Numbered from the stretch's first letter, positions 19,381 to 30,281 are shown. The stretch is 64,000 nucleotides of DNA from Mucilaginibacter sp. (GCF_028287845.1 NZ_JAQBOW010000154.1:1-64000), one strand, 5' to 3'. Notes: a model not told the origin generated them from the sequence alone. Translations and numbers: made by a program.

Positions 19381-20373
19381 TTACAATCCCAATCTCGCCG
19401 ATATCTCCAGCATCCTTTCAATAGGAATCACAGCTTTTTTAATAATATCATCAGGAACGTCTATCTCGGGCATTTCATTCTTAAGACATAAATAAAGCTT
19501 CTCCAGCGTGTTTCTTTTCATGTGAGGGCAATCATTACATGCGCAATTATTATTCGGTGGAGCGGGTATAAACACCTTATCAGGGTTATCCTTTTGCATC
19601 TGATGAATAATGCCAGGCTCGGTAGCTACTATAAACTCTTTATCTGGATGGTTTGTAGCATATTTTAGTATTCCTGTTGTAGATCCAATATAATCTGCCA
19701 TTTGCAGTATTACGTCTTCACATTCAGGATGTGCCAGTAATTTAGCGCCCGGGTGCCTTTCTTTCAGTTTGGTAATTTTCTCTCTCGAAAAAATTTCATG
19801 CACCATACAGGCGCCGTTCCAAAGTACTAAATCACGACCTGTTTTTTTAGCTACATAAGCGCCTAAATTTTTATCAGGACCAAATATTATTTTCTTATCT
19901 TTTGGCAGGCTTTCAACTATCCCTATCGCGTTGCTCGAGGTACAAACTATATCGCTCATCGCTTTTAACTCTGCGGTACAATTCACATAAGTTATTACCA
20001 GATGATCAGGGTATTGCTCTTTAAACTTTTTAAATAAGTGCGGCGGGCAGCTATCGGCTAAAGAGCAGCCAGCCTTTATGTCTGGTAGAAGTACCTTTTT
20101 TGTTGGCGATAATATTTTTGCTGTTTCGGCCATGAAGTGTACTCCGGCAAAAACAATAATATCGGCATCTGTTTTCGCTGCTTGCTGCGACAGGCCCAAA
20201 CTATCTCCAATGTAATCTGCAATATCTTGTATATCAGGTTCCTGATAATAGTGAGCCAGTATAACTGCATTTTTCTCTTTTTTAAGTTTTTCTATTTCAT
20301 CAAAAAGGTCAAGTGTCGGGTCAATTAATTCCTCGGCATAGCCTTTCAGTTTTATTTCTTCGAAGATATCCAT
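19381..20373 (-). CDS. nadA: Quinolinate synthase A
   Basis: [40 protein letters not shown]-type Cys cluster. Confidence 0.97.
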   Translation of the reverse strand: MDIFEEIKLKGYAEELIDPTLDLFDEIEKLKKEKNAVILAHYYQEPDIQDIADYIGDSLGLSQQAAKTDADIIVFAGVHFMAETAKILSPTKKVLLPDIKAGCSLADSCPPHLFKKFKEQYPDHLVITYVNCTAELKAMSDIVCTSSNAIGIVESLPKDKKIIFGPDKNLGAYVAKKTGRDLVLWNGACMVHEIFSREKITKLKERHPGAKLLAHPECEDVILQMADYIGSTTGILKYATNHPDKEFIVATEPGIIHQMQKDNPDKVFIPAPPNNNCACNDCPHMKRNTLEKLYLCLKNEMPEIDVPDDIIKKAVIPIERMLEISARLGL

Positions 20374-20781
20374 TTCAACAATTCAATTAATAACAATTAG
20401 ATTTATATATAAAAAGAAACTATTGTTATTGGTGTGTTAGTTATGTTTAAAAGTTGGTTAAGTTTTGCTTTAATATATTGTTTTTAACTACTTACTAACA
20501 TCTTTCTAATATTTCTTACCAGTTTTTATATTGATTATTAGTTAAGTACGTTAAGCAAGTTTTATTTTTAAAACTTATTTGTTAATATTTTATTGATAGT
20601 TATGATGTTAGTTTCGTTGTTAAAACGACTCAAAAGTCGATTAAAAATTGTTATCATTATCAGCAAAAAGTAAGGTTATACACTATTTAATTACTTGTTA
20701 GGTTTTTGCTTACACAAAATTAACATCTTTGGGGCCTATTATTAACATAGTTTATAATTTTACACATATAACACATTTTCT

Positions 20782-22374
20782 ATGTCCAGATCTGTGGATT
20801 TCCTGGTAGTTGGTTCTGGCATTGCCGGATTGAGTTTTGCCCTCAAAGCGGCTAATCATGGTAAGGTGCTGATAGTTACAAAATCAAATGAAGACGAGTC
20901 TAACACTAAATATGCTCAGGGTGGCGTTGCTGTGGTTGTTGATAAAAAAGAAGATTCTTTTGAAAAACATATAAATGATACCATGATTGCCGGCGATGGG
21001 CTGTGTGATAAGGAAGTTGTTGAAATTGTTGTAAAGGAAGGTCCGGACCGTATTAATGAAATTATTGATTACGGAACCAGTTTTGATAAAACAAATGAAG
21101 GCTTTTACGATCTGGCAAAAGAGGGTGGACACTCCGAATTTAGGGTGCTACATTATAAAGATATCACTGGTTTTGAAATAGAACGTTCTTTGTTAGAGCA
21201 GATACATCAAAACGCTAATATTGAAATACTTACACATTATTTTGCTGTAGATTTAATAACACAACATCACTTGGGAAAATTTGTAGATAAATCATCAGAT
21301 GATATTACCTGCTATGGTATATATGCTTTAAATACAGTAACTAATGAAGTAGAGAAAATCTTATCGAAAGTTACTGTGATGGCATCAGGTGGTGCGGGAC
21401 ATATTTATTCGGTAACAACAAATCCAACCATTGCTACCGGCGATGGTGTAGCTATGGTTTACCGGGCAAAAGGGAAAGTTAGGAATATGGAATTTATCCA
21501 ATTTCATCCAACGGCTTTGTATAACCCCGGCGACTATCCATCATTTTTAATATCAGAAGCCGTACGTGGTTTTGGTGGTATATTAAAACGCACCAATGGC
21601 GAGGAGTTTATGCAAGAGTATGACGAGCGTAAATCTTTAGCGCCACGTGATGTCGTTGCCCGGGCAATTGATGCCGAGATAAAAAAATCAGGCGAGGATT
21701 TTGTTTACTTAGATATACGTCATCGCAGTAAAAAGGATATTTTAACCCATTTTCCTAATATATATGCTAAATGTTTAGAAATAGGCATTGATATGACCAA
21801 AGATATGATTCCGGTTTCGCCTGCTTGTCATTATATGTGCGGCGGTGTAATGGTAGATCATTACGGACAGTCATCCATTATGCGTTTATATGCCTGCGGG
21901 GAATGCTCGTCTACCGGGTTGCATGGGGCAAATCGGTTAGCTTCCAATTCGTTATTAGAAGCCTTGGTTTTTGCACATCGTATTTATAAAAATGCTATTG
22001 ATAAATTTGATACGATAACTATTCCCGAAAATATACCTGATTGGGATGAAAAAGGTGTAAAATTATCTAACGAAGACATCCTGGTAACGCATAATGTGCG
22101 CGAAATGCAAAAACTGATGAATGATTATGTAGGTATTGTTCGTTCTGATTTTAGGCTGGAACGTGCTATGCGCCGTTTAGGTTTATTATACGAAGAAACC
22201 GAGGAATTTTATAAGCAAACCAAGTTATCCGTAAAACTTTGCGAGTTACGTAATTTGATCCAGGTATCTTTTATTGTTGTAAAATCGGCTATGATGCGTA
22301 AGGAAAGCAGGGGGCTGCATTACACAACAGATTATCCGGAGCATCAGGAAGTTTTGGAGGATACGGTATTTTAG
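20782..22374 (+). CDS. nadB: L-aspartate oxidase
   Basis: FAD motif VVGSGIAGLSFALKAA, TKYAQGGVAVV, GECSSTGLHGANRLASNSLLEALVF. Confidence 0.96.
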   Translation: MSRSVDFLVVGSGIAGLSFALKAANHGKVLIVTKSNEDESNTKYAQGGVAVVVDKKEDSFEKHINDTMIAGDGLCDKEVVEIVVKEGPDRINEIIDYGTSFDKTNEGFYDLAKEGGHSEFRVLHYKDITGFEIERSLLEQIHQNANIEILTHYFAVDLITQHHLGKFVDKSSDDITCYGIYALNTVTNEVEKILSKVTVMASGGAGHIYSVTTNPTIATGDGVAMVYRAKGKVRNMEFIQFHPTALYNPGDYPSFLISEAVRGFGGILKRTNGEEFMQEYDERKSLAPRDVVARAIDAEIKKSGEDFVYLDIRHRSKKDILTHFPNIYAKCLEIGIDMTKDMIPVSPACHYMCGGVMVDHYGQSSIMRLYACGECSSTGLHGANRLASNSLLEALVFAHRIYKNAIDKFDTITIPENIPDWDEKGVKLSNEDILVTHNVREMQKLMNDYVGIVRSDFRLERAMRRLGLLYEETEEFYKQTKLSVKLCELRNLIQVSFIVVKSAMMRKESRGLHYTTDYPEHQEVLEDTVF

Positions 22375-22447
22375 AGCGGAAAACGGGATTCGAACCCGCG
22401 ACCTTCAGTTTGGGAAACTGATGCTCTACCAACTGAGCTATTTCCGC
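22375..22447 (-). tRNA. tRNA-Gly(CCC)
   Basis: Reverse complement gcggaaatagctcagttggtagagcatcagtttcccaaactgaaggtcgcgggttcgaacccgttttccgct folds as a cloverleaf; anticodon loop TTCCCAA. Confidence 0.95.
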
Positions 22448-22481
22448 TTATATTTGTACTAAAGTATAAAATAAATTTATC

Positions 22482-22997
22482 ATGCCTGTAATATTACCCG
22501 TAAAAGATAAACACCCATCATGGGGACAAGATTGTTTCATTGCCGAAAACGCCACCATAGTTGGTGATGTAAGTATGGGCGATAATTGTTCTGTATGGTT
22601 CAACGCGGTTATACGTGGTGATGTGCATTATATTAAAATAGGCAATAATACCAATATACAGGATGGTGCGGTTATACATTGCACCTACTTATATGCGCCA
22701 ACCAATATAGGTAACAATGTATCTATTGGCCATAATGCCCTGGTACACGGCTGCACGCTAAAAGATCATACACTGGTAGGCATGGGTGCCATAGTAATGG
22801 ATCATGCGGTGGTAGAAGAGTATGTAATAATAGGGGCAGGATCTGTTGTGTTAGAAAAGACGGTTTGCGAATCGGGCTACCTATATGCTGGTACACCCGC
22901 AAAAAAGATAAAGCCGTTAACAGACGAGCAGCGTGCTATGTTGGATAAGCTGCCTAATAACTATATTATGTACTCTGGCTGGTTTATGGGGAAGTAG
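22482..22997 (+). CDS. Gamma-carbonic anhydrase-like hexapeptide repeat protein
   Basis: VWFNAVIRGDVHYIKIGNNTNIQDGAVIH, GHNALVHGC. Confidence 0.92.
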   Translation: MPVILPVKDKHPSWGQDCFIAENATIVGDVSMGDNCSVWFNAVIRGDVHYIKIGNNTNIQDGAVIHCTYLYAPTNIGNNVSIGHNALVHGCTLKDHTLVGMGAIVMDHAVVEEYVIIGAGSVVLEKTVCESGYLYAGTPAKKIKPLTDEQRAMLDKLPNNYIMYSGWFMGK

Positions 22998-24645
22998 ATT
23001 CTTTTGGGATAACAAGTTCTTCGTCTATTTCCCAGTTTGGCCTTAGTGCAAAAATTTTCTCGTAAACCCATATATTTTCAGGCTGTGTTTTATTCTTTAG
23101 GCTACCAGGGTCGTACTTGCCATTTTTATTATCATCATATATAACACGGACAGTAAATTTGCCAGTATAAATATTTCTATATGCGATGCTGGTGTTTTTG
23201 GTAACATGGTTACTCCTTAACACATTTTTTTGCTCATTAAGCAATTCTACTATATACGACCTGCCCGTATCCGGGACAGTAACTTTTAACGTTAAGGTGC
23301 TATACTCTTCCGGATTATCTATTTTAAATTTTACTAACTGTTTTTTATTAATATCGCCGTACATGCTGGTAACAGACCCTTCATTAAATGTTAAGGTATA
23401 GGTTGCCTTTTGTCGCCAGCGATATTTTAACATAAGGCTTTTTGTCGTGCCGGTATCTTTTGTTAAAGTAAAGTTTACCCTTGTTGAATCTTCCATCAAA
23501 GCAACAAGCGATTGATCAAAGCTGGCTATAGGGGTATTAGAATAAATATGCAAATCGGTGCCCGGCTTTAAAGCGCTGGCATTTTTGCTGAGGCCAAATT
23601 TTAACTGAAGGTTTCGGGTATAAGTTTCTTTTTTGCTTTTACGTAAATAGGTTGTATCAATAGGCTTGTTGTTATCATAGATAGCGACACGTACCGAATC
23701 GAAATCCATATTTTTCGAATATATCAAAACAGTATCACGGGTTTTGCTGATGTCAACAATTTTTTGTTCGTCGAGCCCCGGAGGATATATTATACGTACC
23801 GATGGTTTATCAAGGCTTTTATTAAAAGCGAAAAACATTTTTCCATCAATATCAAATTTCTTCTCAGCAATCCTAAACTTTGGAGGTATTTGTTTAAATA
23901 GTTTTAAGCGTACACCGGCAGTATCATGCTGCAGGTTAATAATTTTTTTTGAAAATGCAATTAACTCATTATCGTTATCATATATCTTATTTGGGGCCGT
24001 TTCTCTTAAGGCGTATATTTTATATTGGCCCTCTTTTAAATTATTAAGAGAAAAGTTGCCGGCGCTATCCACACTGGTAAATACACTGGGTTTCTTTTTA
24101 CCAAACAATAATGAGTCCTGTTTTAAAGTGAAAAGCATAACCGTTACATTTTCGTTTGTTCCCAGCACTTCTTTCTTTTGGGTAAGCGAATTAATTACCG
24201 ATCCCGAAATGCTCAATGAGTCGATATGAGTGCCGGTAGAAAAAACGTAGGTGAAATTTTTTAAAATGTTGCCTTCGTTTACGTCGCGAATAGCGGTTCC
24301 AAAATTTATAACATAAGTTGTGTTTTTTAACAACGTATCTTTAAAAGTAATAACCAGACTTTTTTGCTTGACCTTAAAATCCGGTGATTTATCAGGTGCC
24401 GGCGATATGGTTATTTCCTGAAACTGATTAGTCAGTTTGAAGTATTCGTCAAAATCTAATTGGATCTGTTTTGCCGCAAAATTATGTGTTTGATTTTTTG
24501 GGGTGGCCTTTAATAATTTGGGGGGAGTGCGATCGCGCGGCCCTCCCTGGGGTTTTTGTTGTACCGCGCAGCCAAAATACAACATAGCCAGGCCTAGCAA
24601 GCATAAATTTTTGTAAAAAAACAGCCCCTTTTTATTTAACGTCAT
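22984..24645 (-). CDS. Ig-like (Big_5) domain lipoprotein
   Basis: CAVQQKPQGGPRDRTPPKLLKATPKNQTHNFAAKQIQLDFDEYFKL. Confidence 0.85.
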   Translation of the reverse strand: MTLNKKGLFFYKNLCLLGLAMLYFGCAVQQKPQGGPRDRTPPKLLKATPKNQTHNFAAKQIQLDFDEYFKLTNQFQEITISPAPDKSPDFKVKQKSLVITFKDTLLKNTTYVINFGTAIRDVNEGNILKNFTYVFSTGTHIDSLSISGSVINSLTQKKEVLGTNENVTVMLFTLKQDSLLFGKKKPSVFTSVDSAGNFSLNNLKEGQYKIYALRETAPNKIYDNDNELIAFSKKIINLQHDTAGVRLKLFKQIPPKFRIAEKKFDIDGKMFFAFNKSLDKPSVRIIYPPGLDEQKIVDISKTRDTVLIYSKNMDFDSVRVAIYDNNKPIDTTYLRKSKKETYTRNLQLKFGLSKNASALKPGTDLHIYSNTPIASFDQSLVALMEDSTRVNFTLTKDTGTTKSLMLKYRWRQKATYTLTFNEGSVTSMYGDINKKQLVKFKIDNPEEYSTLTLKVTVPDTGRSYIVELLNEQKNVLRSNHVTKNTSIAYRNIYTGKFTVRVIYDDNKNGKYDPGSLKNKTQPENIWVYEKIFALRPNWEIDEELVIPKESTSP

Positions 24646-24757
24646 TTTTAAGCGAAATAAACGATTTTTATTTTTTGATAAGTATTACCATTAAGATTTT
24701 AAAATAATGGCTTATAATTAATGTTTTGTAACTAATTGATTTGCAATAATTTATATA

Positions 24758-26620
24758 CTATCTTGACATGTGCACCATCAAAACCGATATGTCAGACGGT
24801 GAAACCCCCGAAATACGTGATGCCTGGCCTAAAGTACGTGGTTTTATTTTCATTAATTTTTCGCGTGCTTCTTTTGACAGGGATTGCATTTGCTGATAAT
24901 TAAAATCCGGGTTAATCTCTTTGTCTTCCATTTTTTTCATCCGGTCAACAATATCCATTTCTTTTTCAAAATAACTCTCATATTTAATTTTTATTTCAGC
25001 CTGCTCAATAGTTTCTTTATTATAGGCTGATAAAAAAGTTTCTAATGTTGGATCAACTTTTTTCAGGTCGTCAATGGATACCTGCGGACGGCTCAACAAA
25101 TTAAACAGTTTTGTTGTTTGCGAAACAGTGCTGGTATTTAACTCTTCCAGCAACCCATTAACGCTTGACTGGTCAATCGATTTTGTTCGGGTGTAAGCAA
25201 CAATCTCATCAGAGTTTTTTACTTTTTGTTTTACCTTATCCAAGCGTTCATCATTTATTAAACCCAGTTCATGACCTATGGGGCTTAACCGTATATCGGC
25301 ATTATCCTGGCGCAATAGCAAACGATGTTCGGCACGCGAGGTGAACATTCTATAAGGCTCTTCAGTGCCTTTGGTTACCAGGTCATCAATCAGCACACCA
25401 ATGTATGATTCTGATCTTTTCATTATCAGCTCATGCTTATCATTTAATTTTTGGTGCGCGTTTATGCCGGCAATAAATCCTTGTGATGCCGCTTCTTCAT
25501 AACCGGTGGTGCCGTTTATTTGACCCGCGAAATACAAATTGCTTACCAGTTTGGTTTCTAAAGTAAGGCCAAGCTGGGTAGGTGGAAAGTAATCATATTC
25601 TATTGCGTACCCCGGCCTAAACATTTTCGCCCCCTCAAAGCCGGGTATCTGGGTCAATGCTTTATATTGTACATCTTCAGGAAGAGAAGTAGAGAAACCA
25701 TTTACATATATCTCTACTGTATTCAATCCTTCTGGCTCTACAAATATTTGGTGACGTTCGCGTTCTGCAAAACGGTTGATCTTATCTTCAATAGATGGGC
25801 AGTATCTCGGGCCCAAACCCTTAATGCGTCCGGTGAACATAGGCGATTTTTCAAAGCCCTCTTTCAGCGTTTCATGCACTTTGGTATTGGTATAGGTTAT
25901 CCAGCAGCACCGTTGCTCTTGTATCTGTTCCACATCGGTGTAAGAGAATCTACCCCGGTCTTCATCACCCCATTGTTCTTCCATTAGGGCGTAGTTTAAA
26001 CTTCTCCCATCAACACGTGGAGGAGTGCCTGTTTTCATCCTGCCTGATTCAAATCCCAATGTCACCAATTGTTCGGTTAAGCCAGTTGCCGCTTTTTCTG
26101 CCGTGCGGCCGCCACCAAATTTCTTTTCGCCAATGTGTATGATGCCATTTAAAAAAGTACCGTTGGTTAGCACCACGGCATCGGCTTCTATCTCTATTCC
26201 GAGCGAGGTTCGTACGCCCTTAATTGTATTGTTTGTTACCAATAATGCATTTACGGTATCCTGCCAAAAATCAACATTGGGCGTTCTTTCCAGCGCCAGG
26301 CGCCACTCTTCCGCGAAGCGCATGCGATCGCTTTGAGCACGCGGGCTCCACATTGCCGGACCTTTAGATAGGTTGAGCATTCTAAACTGTATAGATGTCT
26401 TATCGGTGATTATGCCTGAGTAGCCACCCATTGCATCAATTTCGCGCACTATTTGCCCTTTGGCAACGCCGCCCATAGCCGGGTTGCAACTCATCTGGGC
26501 AATGGTGCCCATGTTCATGGTGATTAGCAAAACAGACGAGCCCAGGTTGGCCGCTGCCGCTGCCGCCTCGCATCCGGCATGGCCGGCACCCACTACAATT
26601 ACATCGTATTTCTTAAACAT
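24758..26620 (-). CDS. mnmG: tRNA uridine-5-carboxymethylaminomethyl modification enzyme MnmG/GidA
   Basis: [61 protein letters not shown]. Confidence 0.98.
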   Translation of the reverse strand: MFKKYDVIVVGAGHAGCEAAAAAANLGSSVLLITMNMGTIAQMSCNPAMGGVAKGQIVREIDAMGGYSGIITDKTSIQFRMLNLSKGPAMWSPRAQSDRMRFAEEWRLALERTPNVDFWQDTVNALLVTNNTIKGVRTSLGIEIEADAVVLTNGTFLNGIIHIGEKKFGGGRTAEKAATGLTEQLVTLGFESGRMKTGTPPRVDGRSLNYALMEEQWGDEDRGRFSYTDVEQIQEQRCCWITYTNTKVHETLKEGFEKSPMFTGRIKGLGPRYCPSIEDKINRFAERERHQIFVEPEGLNTVEIYVNGFSTSLPEDVQYKALTQIPGFEGAKMFRPGYAIEYDYFPPTQLGLTLETKLVSNLYFAGQINGTTGYEEAASQGFIAGINAHQKLNDKHELIMKRSESYIGVLIDDLVTKGTEEPYRMFTSRAEHRLLLRQDNADIRLSPIGHELGLINDERLDKVKQKVKNSDEIVAYTRTKSIDQSSVNGLLEELNTSTVSQTTKLFNLLSRPQVSIDDLKKVDPTLETFLSAYNKETIEQAEIKIKYESYFEKEMDIVDRMKKMEDKEINPDFNYQQMQSLSKEAREKLMKIKPRTLGQASRISGVSPSDISVLMVHMSR

Positions 26621-26632
26621 TTTAACCTCCCG

Positions 26633-26648
26633 TGTTCCACGTGGAACA
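26633..26648. promoter_or_regulatory. parS-like site 1
   Basis: TGTTCCACGTGGAACA, perfect 16-bp palindrome fitting parS consensus TGTTNCACGTGNAACA. Confidence 0.9.
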
Positions 26649-26671
26649 CTCTATATTTTCTTTTTCGTAAA

Positions 26672-26687
26672 TGTTCCACGTGGAACA
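26672..26687. promoter_or_regulatory. parS-like site 2
   Basis: TGTTCCACGTGGAACA, identical to site 1. Confidence 0.9.
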
Positions 26688-26701
26688 TTTGACTTATTTA
26701 T

Positions 26702-26950
26702 TCATTTTCCAGTTGTTCCACGTGGAACATTAAAGAGTGATACCAATGCAAACCCCGCCCAAATGCTTTCTAAAATAACAAAAGGATAGAAGCGTATCAT
26801 ATAAGAGGAGAGGCAGCAAAGCGCCGCTCCTATAAAATTCATAAAACAATAAGCCCTGCTTGTGGCCTGTATTTTCTTGTATAAATTTAATAAAAACGCT
26901 ATTAATAACAGCACTACGCCTAATGATGCAATAATATCCGATGCTTTCAT
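26702..26950 (-). CDS. Small membrane protein, CBU_0592-like
   Basis: MKASDIIASLGVVLLLIAFLLNLYKKIQATSRAYCFMNFIGAALCCLSSYMIRFYPFVILESIWAGFALVSL; start overlaps the ABC-F stop. Confidence 0.8.
   Translation of the reverse strand: MKASDIIASLGVVLLLIAFLLNLYKKIQATSRAYCFMNFIGAALCCLSSYMIRFYPFVILESIWAGFALVSLFNVPRGTTGK
26714..26729. promoter_or_regulatory. parS-like site 3 (inside the 3' end of the CBU_0592-like ORF)
   Basis: TGTTCCACGTGGAACA, identical to site 1. Confidence 0.9.
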
Positions 26951-28821
26951 TAGGCCTCTTTTAGTTCGGTTAACTCAATCCAGCGCATGCTTTTTTCATC
27001 AAGCCTGCTATTTAACGCAGTTATCTTTTCTGCTATTTCAATAATAGCAGCGTTATCTACCGCGCCCGAATTAAGCTTCTCATTCTGTGTTTTTATTTCG
27101 TTTTCAATGGCTGCTATTTCTTTATCCAATGCATCCAACTCCTTCTGCTCTTTGAAACTCAATTTGTTTTTAGCAACAACAGGGGTTGGTTGAGCAACAA
27201 CACCGGCAGCTTTGTCTGCTTTGTTTTGTTGTTTTTCTTCTTCCTGCTCTAATCTATAAGACGAATAATTGCCATTATATATTTTAACCTTGCCTTTTTC
27301 TTCAACAATAAATAGCTGGTCGGTTAGCTTATCCAGCAAATATCTGTCGTGCGATACAATCATTAACACGCCGCCATAGTTAGTTAGAAACTCTTCCAGC
27401 ACATTTAAAGTATCAATATCCAAGTCATTTGTTGGCTCATCCAGAATTAAAAAGTTAGGGTTTTTCATCAGGATGCTCATTAATTGCAACCTTTTTTTCT
27501 CGCCACCACTTAGTTTGGATATAAACCCATATTGTTTAGCAGGGGGGAAAAGGAATAAGGTAAGCAATGCCGAAGCCGAAATCATCTTTCCGTCGGCCAT
27601 TGTAATAAACTCTGCAACGTTTTTTACAATATCAATAACGCGCTCATCCTCCTTAAATGTAATACCCGATTGGTGAAAATAGCCCAAAACGGTGGTTTCG
27701 CCTTTTTGTATAGACCCGCTATCAGGCAATAAGCCGCCGGTTATCATATTCAATAAAGTCGATTTGCCGCTGCCGTTTTTTCCGGCTAAGCCAATACGGT
27801 CGCCTTTTTTAAACACATAATTAAAGTGATCGATATAAGTAACGCCATTAAAGGCTTTGCTTATACCGTGTATTTCCATGATCTTATTTCCCTGCCGCGC
27901 TGTTTTAACACTTAATTCTACGTTTAATTTAGGGCCGTTGTTTTGTGTTTTCGATTCCAGGTCATAAAACGCATCTATTCTAGCCTTAGATTTAGTGCCA
28001 CGGGCCTTGGGTTGACGGCGCATCCATTCTAATTCCTTTCGCAATAAATTAGAGTTTTTCTGAAATGTTGCCTCATCAGATGCTTCACGTTCGGCCTTAC
28101 GTTCTAAATAATAGCCGTAATTACCTACGTAGGGTATTATTTTACCCCGGTCAATCTCCAATATCTCATTACAAACATTATCCAGGAAATATCTGTCGTG
28201 TGTAACCATTAATATGGTTTTAGAGCCATCTGTAAGCAGTTTTTCTAACCATTCTATTGTGTCTATATCCAGGTGATTGGTTGGCTCATCTAAAATATAC
28301 AGATCAGGGTCCTCTATCAGCAGCTTGGCTAATGCCAAACGTTTTTTTTGCCCGCCTGATAAGGTGTTAATACTTTGATTTAAATGATGAATATCCAATC
28401 GTCCTAAAATGGTTTTGATCTTATATTCATATTCCCAGGCATCAACTTCGCTTAATTCTTCCATTACCAGATCAAGCGCCTTTGCATTATCCGGGTCGTT
28501 CTCTAAAAGCTCTTCGTACTTACGGATGGCTTGTTGTTGCACATTATCTGCATGAAAAATATAATCGCTTATAGTTACTGCGTCTTTAAAGCCGGGGTCC
28601 TGCTCCAGGTAGCCCATGCGCAGGTCTTTGGTTTGCACAACCTTGCCCTCGGTAGGTAAAAACTGGCCGGCCAAAAGTTTTAACAGGGTTGATTTACCGG
28701 CACCGTTAATGCCCACCAGCGCAACACGGCGCCCGCGATTAATACCTATAGTAATATTTTTAAAAAGCCAATTATCATGGAACTGATGGCCAAGATTCTC
28801 GGCGGATATATATGTACTCAC
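26950..28821 (-). CDS. ABC-F family ATPase (Uup-like)
   Basis: Two Walker A (GINGAGKSTLLKLL, GKNGSGKSTLLNMI), two LSGGQKKR/LSGGEKKR, Uup-like C-terminal coiled coil. Confidence 0.95.
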   Translation of the reverse strand: MSTYISAENLGHQFHDNWLFKNITIGINRGRRVALVGINGAGKSTLLKLLAGQFLPTEGKVVQTKDLRMGYLEQDPGFKDAVTISDYIFHADNVQQQAIRKYEELLENDPDNAKALDLVMEELSEVDAWEYEYKIKTILGRLDIHHLNQSINTLSGGQKKRLALAKLLIEDPDLYILDEPTNHLDIDTIEWLEKLLTDGSKTILMVTHDRYFLDNVCNEILEIDRGKIIPYVGNYGYYLERKAEREASDEATFQKNSNLLRKELEWMRRQPKARGTKSKARIDAFYDLESKTQNNGPKLNVELSVKTARQGNKIMEIHGISKAFNGVTYIDHFNYVFKKGDRIGLAGKNGSGKSTLLNMITGGLLPDSGSIQKGETTVLGYFHQSGITFKEDERVIDIVKNVAEFITMADGKMISASALLTLFLFPPAKQYGFISKLSGGEKKRLQLMSILMKNPNFLILDEPTNDLDIDTLNVLEEFLTNYGGVLMIVSHDRYLLDKLTDQLFIVEEKGKVKIYNGNYSSYRLEQEEEKQQNKADKAAGVVAQPTPVVAKNKLSFKEQKELDALDKEIAAIENEIKTQNEKLNSGAVDNAAIIEIAEKITALNSRLDEKSMRWIELTELKEA

Positions 28822-28827
28822 TATTTT

Positions 28828-29487
28828 TTATTTAGATAGTTGTTTTATTTTATCAGATGTATAAGTAAATACGCCTGTTTGATTTTTTAATGATTGTTTA
28901 AAAAGGGTCTTAGCCACACTGTGTGCCGATATAGCCCTGTATTTTTTTAATGTGCCCAATAAAAGCGGACTTGTTATTTTCAGGAAAAATATACTAATTC
29001 CTTCTAAAAGCCTTGCACTTTGTCTGTAGCCAATTAACACCGATGGCTGATATATATGCAAGCTTTTTAAGCCAATTTTCTTTATATCTTCCTCGGTTTC
29101 GCCTTTCATCCTTAAATAAAAATTTGATGATCTGGCATCTGCGCTTATTGATGAAACTAAATGGTATTGTTCAATTCCATTTTTTAAAGCTATTTCTGCC
29201 AATTTAACAGGATAGTCGTGATCTATTTTTCTATATTCATCCAAGTCTGGTGTTTCACTCCTTGTTGAACCTAAGCAACAAAAAATAACATTACCTGTTA
29301 TTGATTTAGCATAGCGGTCCAAATGCGCAAATTCAATTATCAATTGGGTAACTTTAACGTTATTTGTCCGGGTTTTTTTTCGGGCTATTATTAAAATTTC
29401 ATCATAGTTGGGTTGAGTTGATAGCATTGCCAGTAAATTGCTGCCAATTAGTCCGCTTGCACCCACTATAACTGCTTTTTTTGTCAT
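28828..29487 (-). CDS. NAD(P)-binding oxidoreductase (NAD(P)H-binding, HTATIP2-like)
   Basis: AVIVGASGLIGSNLLAML, FCCLGSTRSETPDLDEYRKIDHDYPVKLAEIA. Confidence 0.88.
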   Translation of the reverse strand: MTKKAVIVGASGLIGSNLLAMLSTQPNYDEILIIARKKTRTNNVKVTQLIIEFAHLDRYAKSITGNVIFCCLGSTRSETPDLDEYRKIDHDYPVKLAEIALKNGIEQYHLVSSISADARSSNFYLRMKGETEEDIKKIGLKSLHIYQPSVLIGYRQSARLLEGISIFFLKITSPLLLGTLKKYRAISAHSVAKTLFKQSLKNQTGVFTYTSDKIKQLSK

Positions 29488-29570
29488 TTAAAGCTATGTT
29501 TTTTTGCAAAAATACGTATAATTAATTATTGGAATAAATATTGTATGTTTAAACATATAAATTTGATGTT

Positions 29571-30281
29571 ATGAAAAGTATATTTTATCCTGCTAATGAG
29601 CGGGGAACAAGCGACCACGGATGGTTAAAGGCAAATTTTTCATTCAGTTTTGGTCCGTATTATAATCCTGATAAAGTGCATTTTGGCGCGTTAAGGGTAT
29701 TAAATGACGATATTATTGCGGGGGGCACTGGTTTTGGTACACACCCTCATGATAATATGGAAATTATTACTATTCCATTACAAGGTGCGCTGGAACATAA
29801 GGATAGTATGGGTAATACAGGTGTAATAAATGCCGGCGAAGTGCAGGTAATGTCAGCAGGTACCGGCATCGAACACTCAGAATATAATCATTCTGCTACT
29901 GAAGCTGCAAATACTTTGCAGATATGGTTGTTTCCAAAGCACAGAAACATTGAGCCAAGGTATGATCAACGGAACTTTACCGATTCATTTAAGCCAAATG
30001 AGTTTACCACCCTGGTAACCGGGGATAAAAACATTGACGCACTATGGATAAACCAGGACGCCACCTTTTCTATAGGCGAGTTTGAAGCAGGCAAGTCAAT
30101 AAACTACGATATTAAAACAGCCGGAAATGGCGCATACCTTTTTGTTTTAGATGGCGCTATAAAAATAAGCGACCAGATTTTAAACAAAAAGGACGCATTG
30201 GGTGTTTATGATACCAGTTCAATTACTATTGATACCCAGGCAAATACCCGATTACTTATAATTGACGTACCAATGCTATAA
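29571..30281 (+). CDS. Pirin family protein
   Basis: FGTHPHDNMEIITIPLQGALEHKDSMGNTGVINAGEVQVMSAGTGIEHSEYN. Confidence 0.95.
   Translation: MKSIFYPANERGTSDHGWLKANFSFSFGPYYNPDKVHFGALRVLNDDIIAGGTGFGTHPHDNMEIITIPLQGALEHKDSMGNTGVINAGEVQVMSAGTGIEHSEYNHSATEAANTLQIWLFPKHRNIEPRYDQRNFTDSFKPNEFTTLVTGDKNIDALWINQDATFSIGEFEAGKSINYDIKTAGNGAYLFVLDGAIKISDQILNKKDALGVYDTSSITIDTQANTRLLIIDVPML

Noticed and set aside
23744-24229. 161-aa + strand ORF
   Set aside because: Antisense to the Big_5 lipoprotein; no domain pattern.
26460-26789. + strand ORF with three VPRGT repeats (NVPRGTF, VVPRGTL)
   Set aside because: The repeats are just translation of the three parS palindromes; the rest is antisense to mnmG.
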